Of a DNA stretch of 63,368 bases, positions 35,647 through 44,684 are shown one piece after another; position 1 is the stretch's first letter, and every line of letters starts with the position of its first letter. Position numbers and translations under genes: made by a program. The notes beneath the pieces were generated by a model, which saw only the letters and a list, made by a program, of their open reading frames with translations, had not been told where the DNA came from and did not search any database. Source of the DNA: an uncultured Lachnospiraceae bacterium (lineage in GTDB: Bacteria > Bacillota > Clostridia > Lachnospirales > Lachnospiraceae); NCBI GenBank assembly GCA_947243855.1, contig CAMXIK010000023.1, positions 1-63,368 on the forward strand, in the 5' to 3' direction.

Positions 35647-37365
35647 ATGAGCGGACCGAAAGCGCCGAAAGACCCTGAAAGCAGGAGAGCGTTTTTTTAT
35701 GTCATACGGGAGAAAGAAATTTTCGGCTCTGTGCAGCCGGACGGCAGGAACGTGCAGTTTATCTATGAGGATATGGGGAGACTGATAAACAGCGCGCAGG
35801 TGACGGGCAATATCACGGATGAAGAGATGCTTGCGCTTTTGCGGGACACAGCGGGTTTTTGCAGGCTGGTGCACAGCATCGGCGTGAGCGTGGAAACGGA
35901 AGATCCGATGCAGAAGATTGACTTTGTCTTTCAGATGTACGGAAAAGAAGACCGTCTGGGCGGCGGCACGCAGATTTGCGGTGTCCTTCGCGGAGACGGC
36001 GCGGAGGTACGGCTTAAGCTGGAGGAACAGGAATGGAGCGGCGACGATAAGGAGCCGGGACAGATTCTTTTTCTCTTTGACGAGCCGGAGCTTATGGCCA
36101 CGGCAAGCGTCCGTTTTTACTTGAACGACGGTTATCAGGCGCCGGAGGCTTTGGAGGAGGCGGAAATAGATTTCCATTCTTCGGATTACCAGAATATGAT
36201 GGCACGTTCCCTTATGTCTAAGGGAGATACTGGAAGAGTGAGACGGGCCATCGGCAGGGCGCAGGCCGGGGAAGAGGTGACGCTTGCCTATATCGGCGGT
36301 TCCATTACCCAAGGGGCCGGGGCGGTTCCGATTAATTCGGAATGCTACGCTTACAAATCTTACAAAAATTTTGCAAAACGCTTTGGCAGCGGAAGAAACG
36401 TCCACTTAATCAAAGCGGGCGTTGGGGGAACGCCTTCGGAACTTGGTATGATCCGCTTTGAGCGGGACGTATTGCGGGACGGGCAAAGCGCGCCGGACAT
36501 TGTGATTGTGGAGTTTGCGGTCAACGACGAGGGAGACGAGACACGGGGAAACTGTTATGAGAGTCTGGTGCGGAAAATTCTCATGCTTCCCAACCGGCCT
36601 GCGGTGATCCTGCTGTTTTCCGTCTTTGCCGACGACTGGAATTTACAGGACAGGCTCAAGGCGGTGGGAGAGCGCTATCATCTGCCTATGGTCAGCGTGT
36701 TGGATGCGGTGGTGCCGCAGTTTCGGTTGAAGCCGGGGGAGGGGCGCGTACTGTCAAAGAATCAGTTCTTTTATGACATGTTTCACCCTACCAATGCGGG
36801 CCATACCATTATGGCGGACTGCCTGACTTACTTTTTTGAGCGGGCGGCGGAGGATGAAACCGAGGGGGAAGAGTTTTTATACAACGGTCTGCCGGAGCCA
36901 GTCATCGGCGCAGATTTTGAGCGGGTTAAGCTTCTCGACAGGAAAGAGCTGCCGGAAGGGGCTTCGGTTTCCAGCGGGGATTTTTGTCAGACGGACGACA
37001 ATCTACAGGCTGTGGAGATGGATGCGGAACTTGCGCTTACGTCGGAATTTCCCTATAACTGGATGTACGATGGAGCAAAAGGACAGGGCGGCGACCCCTT
37101 TGTGCTGGAACTTTTTTGTAAGGCGCTTGTGCTTGTCTTTAAGGATTCCGGCGAGGTGAAAGCAGGCAGGGCGGAAATTTTTGTGGACGGCGTAAAAAAG
37201 CTTACGGCAGATCCCCAGGTAAATGGTTGGATTCACTGCAATCCGGTGATTCTGCTTCAGGAAAAAGAAACGAAACGGCATGAGATCCGGATTCAGATGG
37301 CGGCAGGGGAGGAGGAAAAGGAGTTTACCATTTTGGGATTTGGATATGTCTCATCTGTACATTGA
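35647..37365 (+). CDS. SGNH/GDSL hydrolase, probable carbohydrate esterase
   Basis: A cytoplasmic protein of 572 residues. An N-terminal beta-rich domain (about 1-205) precedes an SGNH hydrolase core: Ser219 in IGGSITQGAGA, a GVGGTPSELG block, Asn in VEFAVNDEG, and Asp377/His380 in DMFHPTNAGH. A C-terminal beta-sandwich follows. Multi-domain SGNH proteins of this shape next to xylanolytic genes are often acetyl-xylooligosaccharide esterases. The ATG at 35647 follows GGGAGG eight bases upstream. The stop codon lies inside the promoter of the next gene. Confidence 0.82.
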   Translation: MSGPKAPKDPESRRAFFYVIREKEIFGSVQPDGRNVQFIYEDMGRLINSAQVTGNITDEEMLALLRDTAGFCRLVHSIGVSVETEDPMQKIDFVFQMYGKEDRLGGGTQICGVLRGDGAEVRLKLEEQEWSGDDKEPGQILFLFDEPELMATASVRFYLNDGYQAPEALEEAEIDFHSSDYQNMMARSLMSKGDTGRVRRAIGRAQAGEEVTLAYIGGSITQGAGAVPINSECYAYKSYKNFAKRFGSGRNVHLIKAGVGGTPSELGMIRFERDVLRDGQSAPDIVIVEFAVNDEGDETRGNCYESLVRKILMLPNRPAVILLFSVFADDWNLQDRLKAVGERYHLPMVSVLDAVVPQFRLKPGEGRVLSKNQFFYDMFHPTNAGHTIMADCLTYFFERAAEDETEGEEFLYNGLPEPVIGADFERVKLLDRKELPEGASVSSGDFCQTDDNLQAVEMDAELALTSEFPYNWMYDGAKGQGGDPFVLELFCKALVLVFKDSGEVKAGRAEIFVDGVKKLTADPQVNGWIHCNPVILLQEKETKRHEIRIQMAAGEEEKEFTILGFGYVSSVH

Positions 37366-37390
37366 CAAAACAAAGCCTGTCCGATATAAT
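37362..37390 (+). promoter_or_regulatory. Consensus sigma-A promoter of the chemoreceptor gene
   Basis: TTGACA (37362-37367), exactly 17 bases, then TATAAT (37385-37390): a perfect match to the sigma-A consensus. It overlaps the SGNH stop codon. Such a strong promoter would need repression, and a LacI-type operator follows it. Confidence 0.9.
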
Positions 37391-37403
37391 TTTTTAAGGA
37401 AGT

Positions 37404-37417
37404 AAAACGTTTAACTA
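37404..37417 (+). promoter_or_regulatory. LacI-type operator, chemoreceptor promoter
   Basis: AAAACGTTTAACTA, with the CG-centred palindrome AAACGTTT, lies just past the predicted start point of the consensus promoter. It matches a site before the lacI gene (39596-39609) at 13 of 14 positions. It is probably bound by that LacI-family regulator. Confidence 0.65.
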
Positions 37418-37477
37418 AATCTGCATGACCGGAATGCAGGGAAAATGTGAGATACAAAAAGAAACAGGAGGCAGAAA

Positions 37478-39526
37478 ATGAAGTGCTGGATGAGAAGACT
37501 GGGCACAAAGATTACAGCTTGTATTTTGTTGATACAGATCGTTGTTATGACGGTGATGGTTTTGTTGATCGGCGGTGTTGTCACCAACAATACGAAAAAG
37601 AGCACCACAAACAATATGGAGACGGTGGTGGAGGAGCGAAGCCAGATCATTGAAAATTATGTGCAGGAGACGGAGAAACTGCTTACCGCTTACAGCCGTG
37701 CGGGGGAGATTCGGGCGGTTTTGAAGAATCCTACCGACGCGAATGCGGTTGCGGCGGCGCAGGCGTACACGGAGAAATTCTCAGCGGATGTGGAAAATTT
37801 GGAGGGACTTTATGTGAGCGAATGGAATACTCATGTGCTGGCCCATACAAACGCGGCGGTGGTGGGCATTACCACCAGAGAGGGCGATCCCCTGAAAGCG
37901 CTGCAGGATGCCATGATTGCGGCGGATGGCGTTTACAATACGGGTATTATTATTTCTCCTGCCAGCGGGCAGCAGATTGTGTCCTTGTATCGGGCCGTTT
38001 TTGACGAAAATGGAAATCCCATCGGTTTGGTGGGCGGCGGTGTGTTTACCACGGGACTGATTCAGCTTTTGGATTCCCTGACCATGCAGGGGATGGAGAA
38101 TGCACAGTACTGCATGGTAAATGCGGCAAACGGACAATATATCTTCTGCGAGGACAACGAGATGGTGGCGCAGGAGGCACAGGAGGCGTATATCCAAACG
38201 CTTTGTGGCCAGTATGGCGGGAAGACGGAAAATACTATCGGTTATACGGAGTATACGAAGGACGGCGTAGAAAATATTGCGACCTACTATTATATGGCGA
38301 ACCGAGGATGGCTCTTTATCATTTCAGACACCTCTGAAGAAATTTTTGAGACTACGGTAAGGCTGGAGCAGATCATGACAATTTTTGTGGCGGCGGCACT
38401 GGTCGTTCTGCTGGTGGCATCGAGCGTGGTTATCAGTATTTTTATGCGGCCTATGGGCGCCATAGAGGAGAGTATCGTGGCTTTACAGAACTTCGATATA
38501 GCGGATAATCCCAGAATTAAAAAGCATATCCGGAGGAAGGATGAGCTAGGCGGCATCGCGGAGGCAACGGATGGGCTGATTCGTTCCCTGCAGTCCATTT
38601 CGGATACCTTGAACGAGTGTTCCCAGTCCCTCAATGAGAAGGCGGAGAGTATGCACGATTCCTCTTTGTCTCTAGCTGACGGTACATCGGATAACATAGC
38701 CATTGCCGAGCAGCTTTCCGCTTCCATGGAAAATACCAACAGTCTTGTCAAAAATGTAAATTCCGAGATTGACAGCATCAATAAATTGGCGGATAGTATA
38801 TTGGAAGGAATCAGGGCTTCTGTGGATACCAGCAGCGCCGTGATCGGTAGCGCTGAGGACATGAAGGGACAGGCTGATTATGCCTACCAGAACGGTGAAG
38901 TCAAGTTGCGGGAAACCAAGGAAGAAGTACAGGAGGCAATCGAGAAATTAAAGAGCCTGACCAAGATCAATGAGCTGGCTTCGGAAATTCTGAGCATTGC
39001 GGGGAAGACCAATCTGTTGTCCTTAAACGCTTCCATTGAGGCGGCAAGGGCCGGAGAGGCCGGAAAGGGTTTTGCCGTGGTGGCGGGTTCCATTGCCAAT
39101 CTTGCGGAAATCTCTAAAAATACAGCCTCCTCCATTCAGGATATTTGTGGGGAAGCCAACAACAGCATCGCCATCGTCAACAACTGCTTTGAGTCCATCA
39201 TCGCCTTTATGGAGCAGGATGTGGTGGTGCAGTTTAAGGGATTTGCAGAGAAATCCACGAATTACAGCGAAGCGGTGGGCGGCATTAAGGATATGCTTGA
39301 CCAGATGTTTGACGCAGTGGGAAGACTGGAGGAGTCGGTGGCTCAGATTTCGGAAAATGCGGGAAATGTGAGTAATATTATGGGAGAAAACCAGATTGCC
39401 ATTGAGAATATCGTGGAGAAGAATGAAATGACGGCGGCTATAGCGGGAACCACACAGAACCAGTCAAAGGAGAACAGGCAGATGGCGGATCATTTGGGGG
39501 AGATTGTGGGAAGATTCCGCAGATAA
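37478..39526 (+). CDS. Methyl-accepting chemotaxis protein
   Basis: A transmembrane chemoreceptor of 682 residues. The first membrane helix (LLIQIVVMTVMVLLIGG region) is followed by a dCache-like extracellular sensor (about 45-290), a second helix (VAAALVVLLVASSVVISIF), HAMP, and a signalling domain. The signalling tip is LLSLNASIEAARAGEAGKGF. It likely senses a sugar or related ligand, given the position between the esterase and LacI genes and the shared operator. GGAGG precedes the ATG. Confidence 0.9.
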   Translation: MKCWMRRLGTKITACILLIQIVVMTVMVLLIGGVVTNNTKKSTTNNMETVVEERSQIIENYVQETEKLLTAYSRAGEIRAVLKNPTDANAVAAAQAYTEKFSADVENLEGLYVSEWNTHVLAHTNAAVVGITTREGDPLKALQDAMIAADGVYNTGIIISPASGQQIVSLYRAVFDENGNPIGLVGGGVFTTGLIQLLDSLTMQGMENAQYCMVNAANGQYIFCEDNEMVAQEAQEAYIQTLCGQYGGKTENTIGYTEYTKDGVENIATYYYMANRGWLFIISDTSEEIFETTVRLEQIMTIFVAAALVVLLVASSVVISIFMRPMGAIEESIVALQNFDIADNPRIKKHIRRKDELGGIAEATDGLIRSLQSISDTLNECSQSLNEKAESMHDSSLSLADGTSDNIAIAEQLSASMENTNSLVKNVNSEIDSINKLADSILEGIRASVDTSSAVIGSAEDMKGQADYAYQNGEVKLRETKEEVQEAIEKLKSLTKINELASEILSIAGKTNLLSLNASIEAARAGEAGKGFAVVAGSIANLAEISKNTASSIQDICGEANNSIAIVNNCFESIIAFMEQDVVVQFKGFAEKSTNYSEAVGGIKDMLDQMFDAVGRLEESVAQISENAGNVSNIMGENQIAIENIVEKNEMTAAIAGTTQNQSKENRQMADHLGEIVGRFRR

Positions 39527-39553
39527 TGATAATAGTTTACATAATTATTGTGG

Positions 39554-39580
39554 ACGCAGGCAGTGAGCCTGCGTTCGTTT
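39554..39580 (+). terminator. Terminator after the chemoreceptor gene
   Basis: ACGCAGGC (39554-39561) and GCCTGCGT (39567-39574) pair around AGTGA, then TCGTTT follows. It is a reasonable intrinsic terminator between the chemoreceptor and lacI genes. Confidence 0.7.
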
Positions 39581-39595
39581 GCTGTCTGGAAAAAT

Positions 39596-39609
39596 AAAAC
39601 GATTAACTA
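39596..39609 (+). promoter_or_regulatory. LacI-type operator upstream of lacI
   Basis: AAAACGATTAACTA lies 38 bases before the lacI ATG and differs from the chemoreceptor operator at one base. It is probably an autoregulatory site. Confidence 0.6.
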
Positions 39610-39646
39610 TTTAAGAAAAACAGGAAGGGAGGGAAAAATCCGTTTC

Positions 39647-40693
39647 ATGGTGACAATCAAAGAAATTGCAAAAGAATGTCATGTTTCCACAGCTACGGTA
39701 TCCAATATTCTGAACGGAAGGCCGAATGTGGGTGACGAGACGAGGGAAAAGGTGCTGAGAATTATTCAGGAAAGGGGCTACCAGCCTGACTATGTGGCGA
39801 GGGGCCTGCGGAAGAAAAAGACCAACGTGATCGGCATTATCGCGGAGGATATCTGCCAGTTTTCCACCCCCGCCATCATGGAAGGGATCATGAAATACTG
39901 CGAGGAGAGAAAGTACCGCACAATGATCCAGAATCTGCGCCTGTATGCCAGGTGGGGAGAATTTTGGTACGAAAATGAGGACGCTTACCGTTCCATACTG
40001 AAAACGGTGATCAAGGAAATGCTGTCCATTAAGGTGGAAGGCATAATTTATGTGGCGGGACATGCCAGAGTCATCCGGTATTTTATGGAAGAGACGCCCA
40101 TTCCCACTGTGGTTGCCTACGCCTATACCCAGTCCCCATACACGCCGGCCGTGGTGGTGGACGATGAGAAGGCGGCCTGTGACCTGACGCAATACCTGAT
40201 TTCCATGGGGCACAGGAAAATAGGGGTCCTTGCGGGAAAAGCGGACAACATTCATACGGGAAGCCGCCTGCGGGGATATCAGAAGGCTTTGTTTGAGGAA
40301 AACATCCTGTATAACCCGAACTGGGTGCATTACGGAAACTGGGACAGGGCTTCCGGCTACCGGTATGCGGGTGAGGTTGTGGCGGACGGCGTGACGGCTG
40401 TTTTCTGTATGAATGATAAAATGGCGGGCGGTGTGTACGATTACTTTCTGGAACATGGAATCCGCGTGGGAGAGGACATTTCTGTTGTAGGGTTTGACAA
40501 TCAGGAGGTGGCGCAGTATTTTCAGCCCGGTCTTACGACTATGAAAATTGAGCTGGGGGAGATCGGCGCGGGAGCGGCCAGTATTCTGCTGGATAGGCTT
40601 GAGTCGGAAAAGGATAGTGAAACGCCGGCGGCGATTCTGGAACAAATGGTTCCCTGTCGTCTCATCGAGCGGAAATCCGTAAAGCGGATTTGA
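39647..40693 (+). CDS. LacI family transcriptional regulator
   Basis: A 348-residue repressor. The N-terminal LacI helix-turn-helix is TIKEIAKECHVSTATVSNIL, followed by the hinge region and a periplasmic-binding-like sugar domain (MSIKVEGIIYVAG; VVGFDNQEVAQYFQPGLTT). The ATG at 39647 has AGGGAGG 12 bases upstream, slightly far; a longer reading from 39548 enters the terminator and is rejected. Matching operators before this gene and the chemoreceptor suggest it controls both in response to a carbohydrate. Confidence 0.9.
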   Translation: MVTIKEIAKECHVSTATVSNILNGRPNVGDETREKVLRIIQERGYQPDYVARGLRKKKTNVIGIIAEDICQFSTPAIMEGIMKYCEERKYRTMIQNLRLYARWGEFWYENEDAYRSILKTVIKEMLSIKVEGIIYVAGHARVIRYFMEETPIPTVVAYAYTQSPYTPAVVVDDEKAACDLTQYLISMGHRKIGVLAGKADNIHTGSRLRGYQKALFEENILYNPNWVHYGNWDRASGYRYAGEVVADGVTAVFCMNDKMAGGVYDYFLEHGIRVGEDISVVGFDNQEVAQYFQPGLTTMKIELGEIGAGAASILLDRLESEKDSETPAAILEQMVPCRLIERKSVKRI

Positions 40694-40719
40694 ACGGGTT
40701 GTAATGCGATGCCTAAATA

Positions 40720-40748
40720 TTTCACATACCTCCATGATTGTTTATAAT
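40720..40748 (+). promoter_or_regulatory. Sigma-A promoter of the Spo0A-domain gene
   Basis: TTCACA (40720-40725), 17 bases, TATAAT (40743-40748). The predicted start falls near 40755, so transcripts would begin at the foot of the stem described next and carry about 135 bases of leader. Confidence 0.7.
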
Positions 40749-40749
40749 A

Positions 40750-40843
40750 ATGTGAAGAGAAGTTCTAATGCTCATCAGCAAAGGCTGCTTCGCGAAGAAC
40801 TTCTATGCTTCACATGAGAGAATGCCAAAAAACAGGCATTCTC
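40750..40843 (+). other. Structured 5' leader RNA (two hairpins)
   Basis: Hairpin 1: ATGTGAAG (40750-40757) plus AGAAGTTCT (40758-40766) pair with AGAACTTCT (40796-40804) and CTTCACAT (40808-40815), giving 17 pairs with one 3-base bulge. Hairpin 2: GAGAATGCC (40818-40826) pairs with GGCATTCTC (40835-40843). Neither is followed by a T-run. The long stem at the extreme 5' end could stabilise the mRNA or be a regulatory leader. No known riboswitch was recognised. Confidence 0.65.
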
Positions 40844-40888
40844 CGAAGAATACTATAAATAGAGCATAAGGGGAAGTGGAGGAAGGAA

Positions 40889-41407
40889 ATGGAAACATTA
40901 AATGTGACAACCGCGAGAGATCAGGAGCAGTTTTACCGGATTTTGGATAATCTGATCAGCGCGAACAAGGAATTTCGGATTATGATAACCGTTCCGTCGG
41001 GGGAAACGGGTACGCAGCAGGCGGAAAGCATGGCCGAGGGTGCGGAGTCTGACGGCAGGGATTTGGAAAAAGACGTGACGGATATGATCCATGAAATCGG
41101 AGTACCCGCCCACATCAAAGGATATCAGTATCTGCGCGAGGCGATTATGATGTCGGTGGAGGACGTGGAGATGCTTGGTTCTATCACAAAAATCCTCTAT
41201 CCTACCATTGCCAAAAAATATCAGACGACGCCCAGCCGCGTGGAGAGAGCCATCCGGCACGCCATAGAGGTAGCTTGGTCGAGAGGCAGGATGGAAACGC
41301 TGGACGCGCTTTTCGGATACACGATTAATACGGGAAAGGGGAAGCCTACCAACTCCGAATTTATAGCTCTGATAGCGGACAAGATTCGATTACAGTACCG
41401 ACGTTAA
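40889..41407 (+). CDS. Receiver-less protein with Spo0A DNA-binding domain
   Basis: A 172-residue protein. Residues about 59-172 are a full Spo0A C-terminal effector domain: [35 protein letters not shown], then the recognition region [20 protein letters not shown] and the ending [17 protein letters not shown]. Full Spo0A proteins carry a receiver domain with a phosphorylated Asp before this. Here only about 58 unrelated residues ([16 protein letters not shown], then an acidic linker) precede it. GGAGGAAGG lies before the ATG. It has its own promoter and leader. It would bind 0A-box DNA without phosphorelay control. Confidence 0.9.
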   Translation: METLNVTTARDQEQFYRILDNLISANKEFRIMITVPSGETGTQQAESMAEGAESDGRDLEKDVTDMIHEIGVPAHIKGYQYLREAIMMSVEDVEMLGSITKILYPTIAKKYQTTPSRVERAIRHAIEVAWSRGRMETLDALFGYTINTGKGKPTNSEFIALIADKIRLQYRR

Positions 41408-41508
41408 AAATAATCCTTTTATTGCCACCCGAAATATTGTATACTACTGTTTAGGGGTTCTTGCGGACTACCTGTACAAAATTGACAGGCTACAGTTGGA
41501 GGGTTGTT

Positions 41509-42954
41509 ATGAAGAACATTTTATTTGTCGCGTCAGAAGGAGTACCTTTTATCAAAACAGGCGGGTTGGCGGATGTAGTCGGCTCACTGCCCAAGTGTAT
41601 CGACAAGAAGTATTTCGATGTGCGGGTGATCCTGCCGAAGTATACCTGCATGAAGCAGGAGATGAAGGATAAGCTAACCTACAAGACTCACTTTTATATG
41701 GATTTCCATTGGAAAGAGGAGTATGTGGGGATTTTGGAAGCGGAAGTCGACGGGGTAAAGTATTACTTTATTGATAACGAGAGTTATTTTAACGGCTTCC
41801 AGCCTTACAGCGATAACGCGCTGTTTGAGATTGAGAAGTATGCGTTTTTCTGTAAAGCGGCGCTTTGTATTTTGCCGGTGATTGATTTTAGGCCGGATCT
41901 GATTCACTGCCACGATTGGCAGACCGGTTTGATTCCGGTATACTTAAAGGAACGTTTTCAGGGAGGCGAGTTCTACCGCGGCATCAAGACGGTTATGACC
42001 ATCCACAACCTGAAATTCCAAGGGAAGTGGAGCGTGAAGGAGGTAAAGGAAATCACGGGCCTGCCCGGTTATTTCTTTACGGCGGATAAACTGGAAGCTT
42101 ATAAGGATGCAAACCTCCTGAAAGGCGGCCTGGTTTATGCGGACGCCATTACCACGGTCAGCGATACTTATGCGGAAGAGATTAAGACGGCGTTTTACGG
42201 CGAGGGCTTAAACGGCCTGCTCTGCGCGAGAGCCGGAGATCTGCGTGGTATTGTGAACGGCATCGATTACGGGGAGTTCAATCCGGAGACGGATAAAAAT
42301 ATAGCGTTTCAGTACAATGCGGCTAACTTCCGCAAGGAGAAGGTGAAAAATAAGCACGCCCTGCAGGAAGAGCTTGGTTTAAATCAGGACGATAAGGCCA
42401 TGATGATCGGTATTGTGTCGAGGCTGACCGGGCAGAAGGGCTTTGACCTGATTGCCTATATCATGGATGAGCTGTGTCAGGATAATGTACAGATTGTCGT
42501 GCTTGGCACGGGTGAAGAGCAGTATGAAAATATGTTCCGCCACTTTGACTGGAAATATCACGGCAAGGTATCGGCTAATATCTATTATTCGGACGCTCTT
42601 TCCCATAAGATTTATGCGGCCAGCGACGCTTTCCTGATGCCGTCTCTCTTTGAGCCCTGCGGTTTAAGCCAGTTGATGTCTTTGCGCTACGGCACGGTGC
42701 CGATTGTGCGGGAGACGGGCGGTCTGAAAGATACTGTACAGGCATACAATGAGTATGAGGGTACGGGTACGGGATTTTCCTTTACGAATTATAACGCTCA
42801 CGAGATGTTAGGGACGATCCGCTATGCGGAGCATATCTATTACGACAAGAAGCGGGAGTGGAATAAGATCGTAGACAGAGGCATGGCGGCGGATTTCTCA
42901 TGGCATGTCTCCGCAAGTAAATATCAGGAAATGTATGACTGGCTGATTGGATAA
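41509..42954 (+). CDS. glgA: Glycogen/starch synthase
   Basis: A GT5 glycosyltransferase of 481 residues that extends alpha-1,4-glucan from ADP-glucose. The N-terminal KTGGLADVVGSLPK motif binds the nucleotide sugar; the C-terminal half has GIVSRLTGQKGFDL, PSLFEPCGLSQL and YGTVPIVRETGGLKDT. The ATG at 41509 follows GGAGGG; an upstream reading from 41461 is unsupported. Glycogen-type reserves are common in Clostridia before sporulation. A weak TATACT at 41440-41445 may be its -10. Confidence 0.94.
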   Translation: MKNILFVASEGVPFIKTGGLADVVGSLPKCIDKKYFDVRVILPKYTCMKQEMKDKLTYKTHFYMDFHWKEEYVGILEAEVDGVKYYFIDNESYFNGFQPYSDNALFEIEKYAFFCKAALCILPVIDFRPDLIHCHDWQTGLIPVYLKERFQGGEFYRGIKTVMTIHNLKFQGKWSVKEVKEITGLPGYFFTADKLEAYKDANLLKGGLVYADAITTVSDTYAEEIKTAFYGEGLNGLLCARAGDLRGIVNGIDYGEFNPETDKNIAFQYNAANFRKEKVKNKHALQEELGLNQDDKAMMIGIVSRLTGQKGFDLIAYIMDELCQDNVQIVVLGTGEEQYENMFRHFDWKYHGKVSANIYYSDALSHKIYAASDAFLMPSLFEPCGLSQLMSLRYGTVPIVRETGGLKDTVQAYNEYEGTGTGFSFTNYNAHEMLGTIRYAEHIYYDKKREWNKIVDRGMAADFSWHVSASKYQEMYDWLIG

Positions 42955-42959
42955 GGGAT

Positions 42960-44684
42960 ATGGAACATCCGAATAAGAAAAACACATTTGTGTTTCAGGC
43001 GGGCATTCTGGCAGCGGCCGGGATGCTCGTCAAAGTGATCAGCCTGATATACAGAAGCCCTCTTCTTTCTATCATAGGCGCAGAGGGAAATGGATATTAC
43101 AGCGCAGCGATCAACATCTATACAATTATATTATTGATTTCTTCTTACAGCATTCCTTCGGCGATTTCCAAGGTGATCGCTCAGAGGCTCGCGTTTAAGG
43201 AGTATAAAAATGCACAGAGGGTTTTTGTCTGTGCGCTTCTTTATGTCCTGATTGTGGGCGGCGCCGCTTCGATTCTCACCTTTGTGGGAGCGCCTTGGTT
43301 TGTAAGGAAGAATCCCAATGCGGTGATGGCGCTCCGGGTGCTCTCACCGACTATCTTTTTTTCGGGCTTTCTTGGGGTGCTGCGCGGCTTTTTTCAGGCC
43401 CACGGTTCCATGGTGCATACGTCCATCTCTCAGGTTTTGGAGCAGATTATCAATGCGGCGGGCAGTATTTTGGCGGCGAAACTGCTGATCGGCATGGCAG
43501 CGGACGGGGATGCGACTACACGGGCGGTCTATGGTTCTGCGGGTTCCGCTATCGGTACGGGCGCGGGCGTGGTGACGGGCCTTCTTTTTATGTTTTGGAT
43601 GTACCGTTTAAACGGCGGGGTTATTAAAAGAAGGGTGGAACGGGATCAAAACTGGCATGAGGAAACTTATGGGGAGATTTTCAAGGTGATTTTCACTATC
43701 GTCACTCCCTTTATTCTGAGTACCTTTATCTATAACTGTACGACAGTGGTCAATATGGAGATCTACTATCATGCGATGGATTATAAGAAGGTCGAGGCGG
43801 TTGTCTATAATACGCATTACGGTATTTTTGCGACGCTGGCGGTGCCGGTGGTCAATATACCGATCGCCATTGCCTCCGCTATGTCTTCCGCCATTATTCC
43901 GGGCGTGGCGGCCTCCTATGTGAAGGGGACGGTGGCGCAGACGAGAAAACAGGTCACGCGGGCGATCCAGATGACGATGCTGATTGCGATTCCGGCGTCG
44001 GTGGGGATTGCCGTGCTGCCGAGACCCATTATGCAGTTTATCTTTCCCCAGAAGGAATCGCTCGATATTGCGTCAGGGCTGTTGGCAGCTCTGGCTGTGA
44101 CCGTCGTGCTTTACAGCCTTTCGACCTTGACCAACGCGGTTTTACAGGGGACGGGGAAGGTTAATACGCCGGTGATCCATGCAGCGGTGGCGCTGGTGAT
44201 TCAGGTGGCGGGATTGGTTGCGCTTCTGCTTTATACGGATCTGGAGCTGTATGCGCTGGCGGCAGCAAACGTCATCTATTCGCTGGTGATGTGCGTCTTA
44301 AACCAGCTCTCCGTAAGAAAACATCTGGAATACCGCATGGATATCGTCAAACTGTTTCTGAAACCGCTGTTTGCGGCGGTGATTATGGGCGCGGCGGCTT
44401 ACGGCGTTTATCACGGGCTGATTTTACTGATTCCGGTGAGCCGGGTGGTTCTGCTGATCGCCATTGGCATCGGGGTATGCGTGTACGGCGCGGTGCTGCT
44501 TTTGATCGGCGGCGTGTCGAGAGAGGAACTTGCGGCTTTCCCAAAAGGTTTGATGCTCGTGCATATCGCTGATAAATTACACCTGTTACCGAATGAGGAC
44601 GCCGTGAAGGAAAAGAAGAGCGGCAAACGGAAAAAGAAGCGGAGACGGAAAAAGAGAAGGAAGAAGGAGAGGGCGTCCCGATGA
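42960..44684 (+). CDS. SpoVB/MurJ-like polysaccharide flippase
   Basis: A MOP-superfamily exporter of 574 residues with about 14 membrane helices. The KNTFVFQAGILAAAGMLVK start and EGNGYYSAAINIYTIILLIS are typical of SpoVB-type lipid II or polysaccharide flippases in Clostridia. It likely moves undecaprenyl-linked saccharide across a membrane. The last 25 residues are an extremely basic Lys/Arg tail (from about residue 550). The stop codon overlaps the next start (ATGA). Confidence 0.85.
   Translation: MEHPNKKNTFVFQAGILAAAGMLVKVISLIYRSPLLSIIGAEGNGYYSAAINIYTIILLISSYSIPSAISKVIAQRLAFKEYKNAQRVFVCALLYVLIVGGAASILTFVGAPWFVRKNPNAVMALRVLSPTIFFSGFLGVLRGFFQAHGSMVHTSISQVLEQIINAAGSILAAKLLIGMAADGDATTRAVYGSAGSAIGTGAGVVTGLLFMFWMYRLNGGVIKRRVERDQNWHEETYGEIFKVIFTIVTPFILSTFIYNCTTVVNMEIYYHAMDYKKVEAVVYNTHYGIFATLAVPVVNIPIAIASAMSSAIIPGVAASYVKGTVAQTRKQVTRAIQMTMLIAIPASVGIAVLPRPIMQFIFPQKESLDIASGLLAALAVTVVLYSLSTLTNAVLQGTGKVNTPVIHAAVALVIQVAGLVALLLYTDLELYALAAANVIYSLVMCVLNQLSVRKHLEYRMDIVKLFLKPLFAAVIMGAAAYGVYHGLILLIPVSRVVLLIAIGIGVCVYGAVLLLIGGVSREELAAFPKGLMLVHIADKLHLLPNEDAVKEKKSGKRKKKRRRKKRRKKERASR

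Noticed and set aside
39611..40735. 374-codon open frame opposite lacI
   Set aside because: The plus strand encodes an unmistakable LacI protein; the minus frame is rich in His, Arg and Pro, as antisense frames usually are.
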